Shown here: in pieces, positions 1-8,076 of the stretch
Position numbering within the stretch: position 1 is the stretch's first letter
How the letters are laid out: each line of letters starts with the position of its first letter
Origin: Streptomyces albiflavescens
GTDB taxonomy: Bacteria; Actinomycetota; Actinomycetes; Streptomycetales; Streptomycetaceae
Direction: 5' to 3'
Assembly: GCF_014645835.1 (NCBI RefSeq)
Contig: NZ_BMMM01000010.1
Span: forward strand, 310,001-374,000
DNA length: 64,000 nt
Position numbers and translations under genes: made by a program
The notes under the pieces: model-generated
Told to the model about the DNA's origin: nothing
Databases searched by the model: none
Seen by the model: only the letters and a program-made list of their open reading frames with translations

Positions 1-513
1 ATGGTGCCCCTGTGCGTGGCGGCGGGGTGCACGGTCCCGGCCGGAGCGTGGCTGGCCCGGCGACTGCCGGAGCCCGTACTGCTGGTGCTCATGGGCGCGC
101 TCGTGACCGTCGCCGTGGCGCTGGTCATGCGGGGCGCGCGGGTGCCCGCCCTGCGCGGGACCAAGGGCGCGGTGGCCGCGGGGGCGGCGGGCGGGTTCAT
201 GAACTCCGCGGCGGGGGTCGGCGGTCCGCCGGTCTCCCTCTACGCGGTCAACGCCGGTTGGACGGTACGGGAGTTCGTGCCGAACGCGCAGTTCTACGGG
301 GTGGTGGTGAACGCGTTCTCGGTGGCCGCGAACGGGGTGCCCCACCTCGACGGGCCGGTCTGGGCGCTGGCGGTGACGGGAATGGCGGCGGGGGCCGCGG
401 TCGGCAGGGTGCTCGCACAGCGCGTACCCGAGAAGGGGGCCCGCCTGCTGGTGCTGCTGCTCGCGCTGACCGGCGGGGTCACGACGCTGGGGAAAGGGTT
501 GTGGGGGCTGTGA
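1..513 (+). CDS. TauE/SafE-type anion permease (5'-truncated by window edge)
   Basis: Membrane protein resembling the C-terminal part of the TauE/SafE (TSUP) family, putative exporters of sulfite or small organosulfur anions. At least 170 residues are visible. Several hydrophobic helices are separated by short loops, and the family-typical glycine-rich stretch GGFMNSAAGVGGPP lies near residues 64-77. Family members are usually about 250 residues, so the N-terminal third is probably upstream of the window and the ATG at base 1 is likely internal. The stop overlaps the GTG of the next, damaged reading frame by four bases, which suggests an operon. The substrate cannot be inferred. Confidence 0.75.
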   Translation: MVPLCVAAGCTVPAGAWLARRLPEPVLLVLMGALVTVAVALVMRGARVPALRGTKGAVAAGAAGGFMNSAAGVGGPPVSLYAVNAGWTVREFVPNAQFYGVVVNAFSVAANGVPHLDGPVWALAVTGMAAGAAVGRVLAQRVPEKGARLLVLLLALTGGVTTLGKGLWGL

Positions 514-834
514 AGGCGGCAACAGCCGTCATGGGCATCCTCGGTGTGGCTCGACTTCACGGACACCGCCGGCCGGCCCGTCGCCGAGCCCGAAGAGGCG
601 ATCGACGGCTCCCTCTACGTCCCGCACGGCCCCCGGGACGCCGAGGGCCGGGTGGCGACAACCGTCGTCTACAACCCGGCACACCCGGAACAGGCGCAGG
701 TCGCCGGCGCCCTGGACCAGGGGGCCCTCGACCTGGCGAGGCGCCACTGGGTCGCGCTGACCCTCGCACTCGTCCTGCTCGGCGCGGGCATCAGCAGCGG
801 TATCGCCGCATGGCCGCAGCGCACGGGGAGATGA
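510..834 (+). pseudogene. DUF3592-like membrane protein, apparently frameshifted or internally deleted
   Basis: A GTG at 510 overlaps the preceding stop (GTGA) and starts a hydrophobic N-terminus (VKAATAVMGILGV), but that frame then turns into arginine-rich shadow sequence. The plausible continuation is in another frame from 544: WLDFTDTAGRP, then the VVYNPAHPEQAQV stretch typical of DUF3592 proteins, then one C-terminal transmembrane helix (about residues 68-87 of this piece). Intact homologues usually have a complete N-terminal helix and a longer loop. I read this as a remnant with a deletion plus frameshift near 540-550. A sequencing indel, or a short real gene starting at GTG 544, are alternatives. 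Confidence 0.5.
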
Positions 835-850
835 AGACGGCGGGCGGGAG

Positions 851-1510
851 CTACTTGACCGTACGCAGGCCCAGCGGCCCCGCGATCTCCTCCGCCATGA
901 CCTTGCCCGCCTCCTCCGCGAGGGCGTCCTCGCCGAGGCCCTGGTCGGTGTCGAGGCCGTCGAGCTCCTCCAGGGGCTGGTTCAGCCGCACATGAGCCAC
1001 CACGGACTGCAGGGCGCGCAGGGTCGCGGAGGCGGTGGAGCCCCAGTTGGAGAAGTAGGAGAACTGCCACCACCAGAGGGCTTCCGTGGTGCGGCCCGCG
1101 CGGTAGTGGGCCATGCCGTGGCGGAGGTCGGTGATGACGTCGGCCAGGTCGTCGGAGATACGGGCCGGGACGGGGGCCTTGCGCGGCTCGTACGGGTCGA
1201 AGACCTCGGAGTAGACGTCGATCGGGTCCAGCATCGTCGCCAGGCGTTCGCGGAGTTCGTCGACGTCCGGCTCGGGGCCCAGGTCGGGCTCGTAGCGCTC
1301 GTCGGGGACGATGTCCTCGTGCGCGCCGAGACGGCCGCCCGCCAGGAGGAGCTGGGAGACCTCCAGGAGGAGGAAGGGCACGGCCGAATCCGGCTCGTCG
1401 CCCTTGGCCACCTCGGTGACGGCGACCAGGAAGCTCTCTACCTGGTCCGCGATCTGGACCACGAAGTCGTCGGGGTCCTGGCTGGTCGCGTGCAGCGTGG
1501 CGTCAGACAT
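851..1510 (-). CDS. DUF5063 domain protein
   Basis: Acidic soluble protein of 219 residues with no signal peptide or membrane segment. It matches what I recall as DUF5063, a family found beside recR in streptomycetes. Notable parts are an N-terminal helix DFVVQIADQVESFLVAV and an aromatic patch EALWWWQFSYFSNWG around residue 150. The ATG overlaps the end of recR by 8 bases, so it is the third gene of the ybaB-recR operon and probably translated by coupling. The molecular function is unknown. Linkage to recR hints at a DNA-repair role, but that is inference only. Confidence 0.8.
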   Translation of the reverse strand: MSDATLHATSQDPDDFVVQIADQVESFLVAVTEVAKGDEPDSAVPFLLLEVSQLLLAGGRLGAHEDIVPDERYEPDLGPEPDVDELRERLATMLDPIDVYSEVFDPYEPRKAPVPARISDDLADVITDLRHGMAHYRAGRTTEALWWWQFSYFSNWGSTASATLRALQSVVAHVRLNQPLEELDGLDTDQGLGEDALAEEAGKVMAEEIAGPLGLRTVK

Positions 1511-2102
1511 CTAGGAGTCGTCTCCCCTCGAAGGCGCGGCCGAGCGTGACCTCGTCCGCGTATTCCAGGTCGCCGCCCACAGGGAGGCCGCTGGCCAGGC
1601 GGGTGACCTTGAGGCCCATGGGCTTGATCATGCGGGCGAGGTACGTGGCCGTGGCCTCGCCTTCCAGATTCGGGTCGGTGGCGAGGATCAGTTCCGTGAC
1701 CGTGCCGTCGGCCAGGCGCGCGAGGAGTTCCCTTATCCGGAGGTCGTCCGGACCCACGCCCTCGATGGGGCTGATCGCCCCGCCCAGTACGTGGTACTTG
1801 CCTCGGAACTCGCGGGTGCGCTCGATCGCCACCACGTCCTTCGGTTCCTCCACCACGCAGATCACCGACAGGTCGCGGCGCGGGTCGCGGCAGATGTTGC
1901 ACAGCTCCTCCTGCGCGACATTGCCGCAGGTCGCGCAGAAGCGGACCTTGGCCTTGACCTCCATGAGGGCCTGCGCGAGCCGGCGGACGTCCGTCGGCTC
2001 GGCCTGCAGGATGTGGAAGGCGATCCGCTGCGCGCTCTTGGGACCGACGCCGGGCAGCCGCCCCAGTTCGTCGATGAGGTCCTGGACCACGCCTTCGTAC
2101 AA
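1503..2102 (-). CDS. recR: Recombination mediator RecR
   Basis: RecR, 199 residues, the normal family length. With RecF and RecO it loads RecA onto SSB-coated single-strand gaps. Visible parts: helix-hairpin-helix near residues 10-35 (LGRLPGVGPKSAQRIAFHIL); a four-cysteine zinc motif with C56, C59, C68 and C71; and a Toprim domain beginning at the VVEEPKDVVAIE stretch near residues 83-94. The start is TTG at 2102, preceded by AAAGG seven bases upstream. It sits between ybaB (77-base gap) and the DUF5063 gene (8-base overlap), the standard actinobacterial operon. Confidence 0.97.
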   Translation of the reverse strand: MYEGVVQDLIDELGRLPGVGPKSAQRIAFHILQAEPTDVRRLAQALMEVKAKVRFCATCGNVAQEELCNICRDPRRDLSVICVVEEPKDVVAIERTREFRGKYHVLGGAISPIEGVGPDDLRIRELLARLADGTVTELILATDPNLEGEATATYLARMIKPMGLKVTRLASGLPVGGDLEYADEVTLGRAFEGRRLLDV

Positions 2103-2179
2103 CGGACTGCCTTTCCCGGGTTTCTGGATCCTGCTTGGTCTTGTCGTCCTGTGCGTACGGTAGTTGGCCGCCGCCTGTC

Positions 2180-2524
2180 TTAGAAAGGCAGGCCGGGGAT
2201 ACCGCTGCCGCCACCGAGGCCCTGGGTGAGCGGGCCGAGCTTCTGCTGCTGGAGCGCCTGCGCGTTCTCGTTCGCCGCCTGGACGGCCGCGACGATCAGA
2301 TCGGCGAGGGTTTCCGTGTCCTCGGGGTCGACCGCCTTCGGGTCGATCACCAGGGAGCGGAGCTCTCCGGAGCCCGTTACGGTCGCCTTCACCAGGCCAC
2401 CGCCCGCCTGGCCGTCGACCTCCGTGCGCGCCAGCTCCTCCTGCGCGTTCGCGAGGTCCTGTTGCATCTTCTGGGCCTGCTGGAGCAGCTGCTGCATATT
2501 GGGCTGGCCACCACCGGGAATCAC
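2180..2524 (-). CDS. YbaB/EbfC nucleoid-associated protein
   Basis: YbaB/EbfC family DNA-binding protein, 114 residues. The dimers bind DNA as tweezers and compact the nucleoid. A Gln-rich helix (MQQLLQQAQKMQQDLANAQE) is followed by the core VTGSGELRSLVIDPK and a Gly/Pro-rich tail. The reading frame is open further upstream to 2611, but GTG at 2524 is chosen because AGGAG lies six bases upstream and the protein then begins VIPGGGQPNM, as I remember for streptomycete homologues. First gene of the ybaB-recR-DUF5063 operon. Confidence 0.92.
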   Translation of the reverse strand: MIPGGGQPNMQQLLQQAQKMQQDLANAQEELARTEVDGQAGGGLVKATVTGSGELRSLVIDPKAVDPEDTETLADLIVAAVQAANENAQALQQQKLGPLTQGLGGGSGIPGLPF

Positions 2525-2802
2525 GATCAGCTCCTGGTTCGTACGGCTTTCCGGCAGGGTTTTCCCGCCTGGCACGAGCCTACGTGCTTCAGTGGGCGAT
2601 CGCTCCAGCACTCTTTCGAGTGAGGCGATCTGGATTCCTATACCTGATCAAGGCCCTCTTCCGGGCGGAAAAGTGGTGAAATCCGGGCCATCGCCACCCA
2701 TTGGGAGGTAGGAAGGGTGCGGCGCTCAGGCACCACACGTCACGATGCGTCACGCAGCGTCGTCAGTGCAGCGTCATCACCGTCGTCAGTAGGGAGTGCC
2801 GG

Positions 2803-3543
2803 GTGAGTCAACCGGAGATGCAGCCCGAGGGGCCGCCCCAGGACGGGCGGAGCGACGAGGCGGCGGAGCTGCGGCCGGGCGACCTGACGGGCCGGCCGTT
2901 TCCGCTCGGGGACTGGGGGGAGCCTGCGGATCGGCTCCACGAGCTGTACCGGTGGGTGGAGCGCGGAGCGCTCGACACGGCTTCCTGGTATCTCACGGAC
3001 CGGGTGTGGAAGCGCTGGGGTGCGCGGGTGCTGCGGTGCGGGGCCGCGGCGGGGGCCGTGGCCGGGGCCGCGCTGCCGCTGCTCGATCTCACCGGGGTGG
3101 TGGGCGGGGTCGCCCCGTGGGGGTATCTGGCGTTGCTGCTCGGGGTCGCGTGCGTCGCGGGGGACCGGTTCTTCGGGGTGACCTCGGGGTGGATAAGGGA
3201 CGTGGCCACGGCTCAGGCAGTGCAGCGGCGGCTGCAGGCCTTGCAGTTCGACTGGGCGTCCGAGAGTGTGCGGGAGGTTCTGGGGCCGACGGAGGGGACG
3301 GCGGGTGAGGCCGCGGAGCGGTGTCTGGGGGTGCTCCGACGGTTCTCCGAGGATGTGACGGAGCTGGTGCGGGCCGAGACCGCGGACTGGATGGTGGAGT
3401 TCCGGACGGGGTCGGCGCCGCTGGGTATCCAGTCCTCCCTGGCCGGTTCGCCCCGGCCCGAAGGTGCGCCGTCCGGACGGCCGCCGTTGTCTCCGGGGGC
3501 CCGACCCAACATGCCTCGGCAGCGGCCGCCGGAGCCTCGGTAG
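2803..3543 (+). CDS. SLATT-type two-helix membrane protein
   Basis: Protein of 246 residues with a soluble N-terminus, two adjacent hydrophobic helices (about residues 83-105 and 110-130), then a charged helical region (AVQRRLQALQFDWASESVREVL) and a Pro-rich tail. This 2TM-plus-helix layout fits the SLATT domain, a predicted pore-forming effector linked with SMODS/SLOG nucleotide-signalling systems. No nucleotidyltransferase or SLOG gene is adjacent, so a defence role is unproven. The start is GTG 2803 with AGGGAG six bases upstream; the open frame reaches 2701. Divergent from ybaB. The family assignment is from pattern recognition and needs a profile search. Confidence 0.6.
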   Translation: MSQPEMQPEGPPQDGRSDEAAELRPGDLTGRPFPLGDWGEPADRLHELYRWVERGALDTASWYLTDRVWKRWGARVLRCGAAAGAVAGAALPLLDLTGVVGGVAPWGYLALLLGVACVAGDRFFGVTSGWIRDVATAQAVQRRLQALQFDWASESVREVLGPTEGTAGEAAERCLGVLRRFSEDVTELVRAETADWMVEFRTGSAPLGIQSSLAGSPRPEGAPSGRPPLSPGARPNMPRQRPPEPR

Positions 3544-3690
3544 AAGCAGGGATGCACCTCCTCCGCCCCTGCCCTCCCCAAACTCTCGCTTCGCTCGAGC
3601 AGGGGGACCTCATCGCACCAGGGGCCTGCGCCCCCAGCCCCCCGCTTCGGCCTCGACGGCCTCGTCCTCAAACTCCGGACGGGCTGAATG
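3544..3690. repeat. Dispersed GC-rich intergenic element, copy A
   Basis: Carries the recurring blocks of this genome's dispersed repeat: CTCCGCCCCTGCCC, then GGCCTGCGCCCCCAGCCCCC, then a right end CTCCGGACGGGCTGA. The right end runs into the 3' end of the oxidoreductase gene at 3668 and supplies its stop codon. Related blocks occur near 12.8, 13.7, 20.7, 31.5, 39.0 and 41.9 kb. Confidence 0.6.
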
Positions 3691-4615
3691 CCCCGGCGTG
3701 CACGTTGGCCCACTGCGCGAATGTGCGGGCTGGGCGGCCCAGGAGCTTCTGGACCGTGCGGAGGACCTCGGTGCCTCGGTCGTCGTGGAGGGTGCGGTTC
3801 ATGATCGCTTCCACCACTTCCGGCGGGAAGCCGTAGCGGGTCATGCCGGTGCGGGTCGCCTCCTCGGGGACTTCGCGTACGCGCAGGGGACGGCTCAGGA
3901 TGTCCGCGAGGATCGACAGTTCCTCCGTCGGGGTCAGCGCTTGTGGGCCCGACAACTCGTAGGCAGCGCCCGCGTGTTCATCACCCCGTGAGGTCAGCGC
4001 CGCGCACGCCACCGCCGCGATGTCCGCCGGGTCGATGCTCGCCGCCGGGCGGTCGGCGAACGGGATGGGGACCTCGTCGGCCGCGCGGACCGCCGACGCC
4101 CACTGGAGCGCGTTCGACATGAACCGGCCCGGGCGCAGCAGGGTCCATGCCCACCCGTTGGCGGGAGAGGTCACCGCCCTTTCCGCCTCCGCGTGCCAGC
4201 GGGCGATGACATCGGCACCGCCTCCCGCATCCCGTCCGTCTCCACTGTCTCCATCCTCGCCGACGTTCTCTCCAGCCCCTCCGCCCCCTCCGTTCAGCAC
4301 CGACAGCTTCACCAATCGCTCCACCCCCGCCCGGGCAGCCGCTTTCGCGAGGGCCGTGTCGTGGGTCGGGCCGGGGGCCGATCCCACCGCCTGGGACGAC
4401 ATCAGGAAGGCGCCGCGCACGCCCGCGAACGCCTGGTCCAGGCTCGCGGGGTCGTTCGCGTCGCCGTAGACCGTCTCCACCCGCCCCTCCACCCCGGTGG
4501 AGAACCGCGTCTGCGCGGGCCGGCGCGTCATCGCGCGCACCGACTCCCCGGCCTCGGCCAGCTGTCGTACCAGCTCGCCGCCCACATGCCCCGTCGCTCC
4601 GGTCACCAGGATCAT
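3668..4615 (-). CDS. NmrA-like NAD(P)-binding oxidoreductase
   Basis: Atypical short-chain dehydrogenase of the NmrA/SDR_a5 type, 315 residues. The N-terminal Rossmann motif is TGATGHVGGEL (residues 5-15), followed by SDR-like QTRFSTGVEGRVETVYGDANDP and a C-terminal helical region. The glycine pattern favours NADP binding. The substrate is unknown; such proteins act as quinone reductases or redox sensors. The start is ATG 4615 behind GGGAGG. The last residues (SPSGV and the stop) come from a dispersed repeat shared with two other genes here. A Gly/Asp-rich insert (GGGGGAGENVGEDGD) near residue 120 is unusual and looks like slippage expansion. Confidence 0.8.
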   Translation of the reverse strand: MILVTGATGHVGGELVRQLAEAGESVRAMTRRPAQTRFSTGVEGRVETVYGDANDPASLDQAFAGVRGAFLMSSQAVGSAPGPTHDTALAKAAARAGVERLVKLSVLNGGGGGAGENVGEDGDSGDGRDAGGGADVIARWHAEAERAVTSPANGWAWTLLRPGRFMSNALQWASAVRAADEVPIPFADRPAASIDPADIAAVACAALTSRGDEHAGAAYELSGPQALTPTEELSILADILSRPLRVREVPEEATRTGMTRYGFPPEVVEAIMNRTLHDDRGTEVLRTVQKLLGRPARTFAQWANVHAGAFSPSGV

Positions 4616-4732
4616 GGTGTGCCTCCCTCGGAAGTCGTCCGGATGTCGTTCGACTCCGGATTCCTTCCAGGGTGGTCGCACAACTGCCCGTCGGCGTCCC
4701 GCCGCAGGAGGCCCCTCCCCTGCTTCCCCCGG

Positions 4733-4820
4733 AGTACCGAAGTACGGGAGCACGGGAGCACGGGAGTACCGAAGTACGGGAGCACCGAAGTACCGAAGTG
4801 CCGGAGTACCCGAGTACGCG
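4733..4820. repeat. Tandem array of eleven 8-bp units
   Basis: Exactly eleven consecutive octamers of the form AGYACSGR (AGTACCGA, AGTACGGG, AGCACGGG and variants), 88 bp in all, with no interruption. The array begins nine bases downstream of the stop codon of the M28 peptidase gene (minus strand) and ends before the oxidoreductase promoter region. Unit sequence is close to consensus, suggesting recent expansion by slippage. Confidence 0.9.
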
Positions 4821-4828
4821 GCCGTACG

Positions 4829-6280
4829 TCAGATCTGCGGCTCCGGGAACGCCACCGGGCTCCGGTACCCGGCCCGGTTCACCGCGCGTACGCCGAAGAA
4901 GACATTGTCCTTGGAGAGGTCGACCTCGTACGTCGTCACGTCGCCCGCCGCGATGACGTGGGTCCACTCGGGGGCCGTGGTCTCGCGCCAGACGATCTCG
5001 TAACCCGCGAGGTCGAGTTCCGTGCCCCGGGTCCAGACGAGCTGTGTGGAGTTCGTGAGGGTGGAGGTGACGATCTTCGCGCCGCGTGGGGTGCCCGGCG
5101 CCTGGGCCAGGGTCCACAGCGCCGCCGCGTTGACCTTCGCGACCCGCCCGACGAAGGCGAAGTCGCAGAACTCCGGCAGGTCGCCGAGCTGTTGGCCGTT
5201 CTCGTCGACGCGTACGTCCTGGTGCTGATGGGCGAAGTCCTCGGCCGGTTCGGTGAACCGGGCGGCGGGGTAGGCGCGTTCGAGGAAGGGGATGTGGTCG
5301 CCGCCCCGGCGGTAGCGGTCCCGGCGGTAGACGACTCGGATGTGCATGCCGGTCGCGTCGTTGTCCGCCACGTCGCGCACGAAGCGGGCCAGCTGGCGGG
5401 ACGGGGAGTCGTTCTCGCCGCCGACCGAGCGGCGCGTCGCCGCCTGCTCCGGGGTCTCCGAGCTCGGGACGCCCTCCGCGAACAGGCGCAGGGTGTGGGG
5501 GTCCCGAGTGCCGTCGTCCGCCGTGGAGCTGCCGACGATGTCGTTGGTGAACATGCCCTGGACGTCCGCGCCGGCCGCCTTGAACTGCTCCGCCATGTGC
5601 GTGGCGCCGTACAGTCCTTGCTCTTCCCCGGCCACCGCTGCGAACACGATCGTCGAGGCCGGGCGGCGCGTCGCCATCACGCGCGCGAGTTCCATGGCCA
5701 CGGCGACACCCGACGCGTCGTCGTCCGCGCCCGGGGCGTCCGAGGTGGCGTCCATGACGTCGGTGACCCGGGAGTCGTAGTGGCCGGACACCACGTACAC
5801 GCGCTCGGGGGTGACCGATCCCCGGAGCGTCGCGATCACGTTCGTGATGCGGGTCGCCGTCGGGATCCGCGTCGCCGGCTGTTGGACGTACGACTGGAGG
5901 TCCACCGTCATACGGCCGCCGGACGCGGCGGCGTACGAGCGGAGTTCGGCCGCGATCCAGTCACGCGCGGCACCGATCCCACGCGCCGCGTCGTCCTGAG
6001 TCGAGAGGGTGTGGCGGGTGCCGAAGGAGACCAGCTTGCGGACCGTCGCCTCCATGCGGTCGCGGTCGATCTCCTGGAGAAGGGCGCGGAGTTCACGGGT
6101 GGGCGACTGGGCCGTCGCAGGCGGCTGGGCCGATGAGGGTCCCCCCATCTCGAGCGAAGCCGAGGGCTTGGAGGAGGGCGGTCGGGCCCCGGACGCGTTC
6201 GCCTCGGCCGGTGAGCCCAGCGTTGCCGCCCCCACCCCCGCCGCCGTGGTGGTCAGGACCGTTCTCCTGCTGGGGCGCAT
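4829..6280 (-). CDS. Secreted M28 family metallopeptidase
   Basis: Predicted Zn-dependent aminopeptidase, 483 residues. The N-terminus has a Tat-like signal (SRRTVLTTTAAGVGAATLG). The catalytic domain shows the M28 ligand series: H167 (SGHYDS), the aspartate in GADDDASG near 186-188, the Glu pair E219/E220 in the GEEQG stretch, D247 (TNDIVG) and H329 (GGDHIPF). A C-terminal fibronectin-like segment (LVWTRGTELDLAGYEIVWRE) follows. The start is ATG 6280 behind GGGAGG; an upstream ATG would spoil the signal peptide. The gene stands alone, and an 8-bp repeat array lies immediately after its stop. Confidence 0.9.
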   Translation of the reverse strand: MRPSRRTVLTTTAAGVGAATLGSPAEANASGARPPSSKPSASLEMGGPSSAQPPATAQSPTRELRALLQEIDRDRMEATVRKLVSFGTRHTLSTQDDAARGIGAARDWIAAELRSYAAASGGRMTVDLQSYVQQPATRIPTATRITNVIATLRGSVTPERVYVVSGHYDSRVTDVMDATSDAPGADDDASGVAVAMELARVMATRRPASTIVFAAVAGEEQGLYGATHMAEQFKAAGADVQGMFTNDIVGSSTADDGTRDPHTLRLFAEGVPSSETPEQAATRRSVGGENDSPSRQLARFVRDVADNDATGMHIRVVYRRDRYRRGGDHIPFLERAYPAARFTEPAEDFAHQHQDVRVDENGQQLGDLPEFCDFAFVGRVAKVNAAALWTLAQAPGTPRGAKIVTSTLTNSTQLVWTRGTELDLAGYEIVWRETTAPEWTHVIAAGDVTTYEVDLSKDNVFFGVRAVNRAGYRSPVAFPEPQI

Positions 6281-6415
6281 GTGTCCTCCCGGGGCTGACG
6301 CGAAGCGTTGGAACCGGACCCCGTAATGGTTGTGTACGCGACAACTTTCGGGCAAGGGCGCATACCTACGGGACGGACGTGCCCCCGAGCACCGGAACCG
6401 ATCGAACGGTGAACG

Positions 6416-7948
6416 TCACCCGTCGCCGCAGATCTTCAGCCCCACCGGCGTCCCGCACGGCAGATGCCCGTGCGTGCGGATCACGTCCTGGCCGCTGCCC
6501 CGGCTGATGTAGGAGAGGAAACTGGAGGCGAGGGAGTCGGCGGGCGGCTGGCCGTAGGTGTAGGCGTACTCGATCTCGCGGTACGGGTAGTCGGAGGTGC
6601 CGTGCTCCAGATCCTCGACGGACGGGGTGTGTCCGTCGAGGTTGAGCCTCTGCAGGCCCTTGTAGCCGATGGCGTTGTTGAGTTCGCTGTAGCCGATCGC
6701 GCCGGGGAGCCGGGCGACCGTGCTCAACACCTGGTCGGTGGAGTCGAGTTCGCAGCGCACGACGGGGGCCGTGGCATCGTCCTTGTGGACGCAGTCCAGT
6801 GAGGAGTTCGCGATCTCACCGCGCCCCAGCACCCGCCGCTGGAAGACCTGCCGGGTACCGGAGTTGGCGTCCCTGCTGACAAGGAGAACGGGCCGGTCGG
6901 GACCGCCGAGCTGCATCCAGTTCTTGATCTCGCCGCGGTAGAGACGGCGTACGTCGGCGAGCGAGAGGTTCTTCAGCGGGATGTCGTCGTTGACGACGAG
7001 CGCGAAGACCGAGACGGCGACCCGGTTCTCGCGCAGTCGCGGGAGACCGCTCGGCTTCGGGCCGTCGGAGAGGGCGACGACGGGTGGCGAGCCGTTCTTC
7101 GACTTCGCTCCGGCGGCGTCGAGTTCGCGCACCCCGGCGGTGCTGCCGTGCGGGTCCACGGCGATCGTGGCGCCCGCGCAGTCCTTCTCGTACTTCTTGG
7201 CCAGCTCGCGCATCACGGGCTCGAAGGCGGTCGAACCGGTGACCGTCAGCGTGCCCTTCTCACAGCCGACCGGGGGCGGGGTGTCGTCGCGCAGCACGAC
7301 GATCAGCGCGAGCGTGACGACGCACACGGTCAGCATCACGGTGATCATCCGGGCCGCGCGGCTGAACAGCGGCGGCTGATCGTCGGGGGTCGTACTGCGG
7401 TTGGGGCTGACCTCGCCGTCCCGGATGCCGCCGATGAGCCGTACCTCGCTGCCCACACGTCCGCCCGACAGCAGCACGAGCAGCTTGAAGTGCTCGCCCC
7501 GGTTGAGCGGCACGCGCGGGATGCGCAGGGTGCCGTCGTCGTAGTCGAGGCCCGCGGACGGGGTGAAGTGGTCCATGAGGTGGTCGGTGCCGGGCGGCTG
7601 GGTCACCGAGACACCGCGGATCGTGCGGTCGGCGAACACCGCTGTCAGACCGTGGAGTTCGCGGCCCGTGTAGTCGTTGTCGGCGATGCTCTGCGAACCG
7701 TCGTTCTCGACCCGCAGCAGGACGAAGGTGGCGTCCGCCATGCCCGGCGCCTCGTCGAACCAGCCGAGCCGCACGTTCGCCCGCCCCGAGCTCACGTTCT
7801 CGCCGATCGGGTTGTCCATCTGGACGCGGTACCCGATCCTTTTGCGCCGCGGCACCCGGCGCTCGTACCAGACCATTCCCGCGGAGGCCACGATGCCCAC
7901 GACAGCGGTCGCCACGGCCACGACGTTCTCTGCGCTCAGCCACTCCAC
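6416..7948 (-). CDS. Membrane-anchored PstS-like substrate-binding protein
   Basis: Protein of about 510 residues. The N-terminal helix (VVAVATAVVGIVASAGMVWYE) is followed by a soluble region rich in beta strands, a second helix (MITVMLTVCVVTLALIVVL, about residue 205), then an extracytoplasmic domain like phosphate-binding PstS: TVTGSTAFEPVMRELAKKYEK, an SRDANSGTR anion-binding loop and GAIGYSELNNAIGY. The N-terminal region has no relation to transporters that I recognise, and no pst permease genes are nearby, so it may sense rather than import a ligand. GTG 7948 has GGGGGAG eight bases upstream; a GTG 24 bases further up is possible. Confidence 0.7.
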   Translation of the reverse strand: MEWLSAENVVAVATAVVGIVASAGMVWYERRVPRRKRIGYRVQMDNPIGENVSSGRANVRLGWFDEAPGMADATFVLLRVENDGSQSIADNDYTGRELHGLTAVFADRTIRGVSVTQPPGTDHLMDHFTPSAGLDYDDGTLRIPRVPLNRGEHFKLLVLLSGGRVGSEVRLIGGIRDGEVSPNRSTTPDDQPPLFSRAARMITVMLTVCVVTLALIVVLRDDTPPPVGCEKGTLTVTGSTAFEPVMRELAKKYEKDCAGATIAVDPHGSTAGVRELDAAGAKSKNGSPPVVALSDGPKPSGLPRLRENRVAVSVFALVVNDDIPLKNLSLADVRRLYRGEIKNWMQLGGPDRPVLLVSRDANSGTRQVFQRRVLGRGEIANSSLDCVHKDDATAPVVRCELDSTDQVLSTVARLPGAIGYSELNNAIGYKGLQRLNLDGHTPSVEDLEHGTSDYPYREIEYAYTYGQPPADSLASSFLSYISRGSGQDVIRTHGHLPCGTPVGLKICGDG

Positions 7949-8076
7949 TTGAGCCACTCCCCCGAGCCTCACCGTGCGGTCACGGTACGACTCGGGCCGG
8001 AAACAGCCGACATACGAGAAATGAACTTCAACAGCCTTTCAATATGAACCAGTTGGCCGCCGAGACTGATCCCTCA

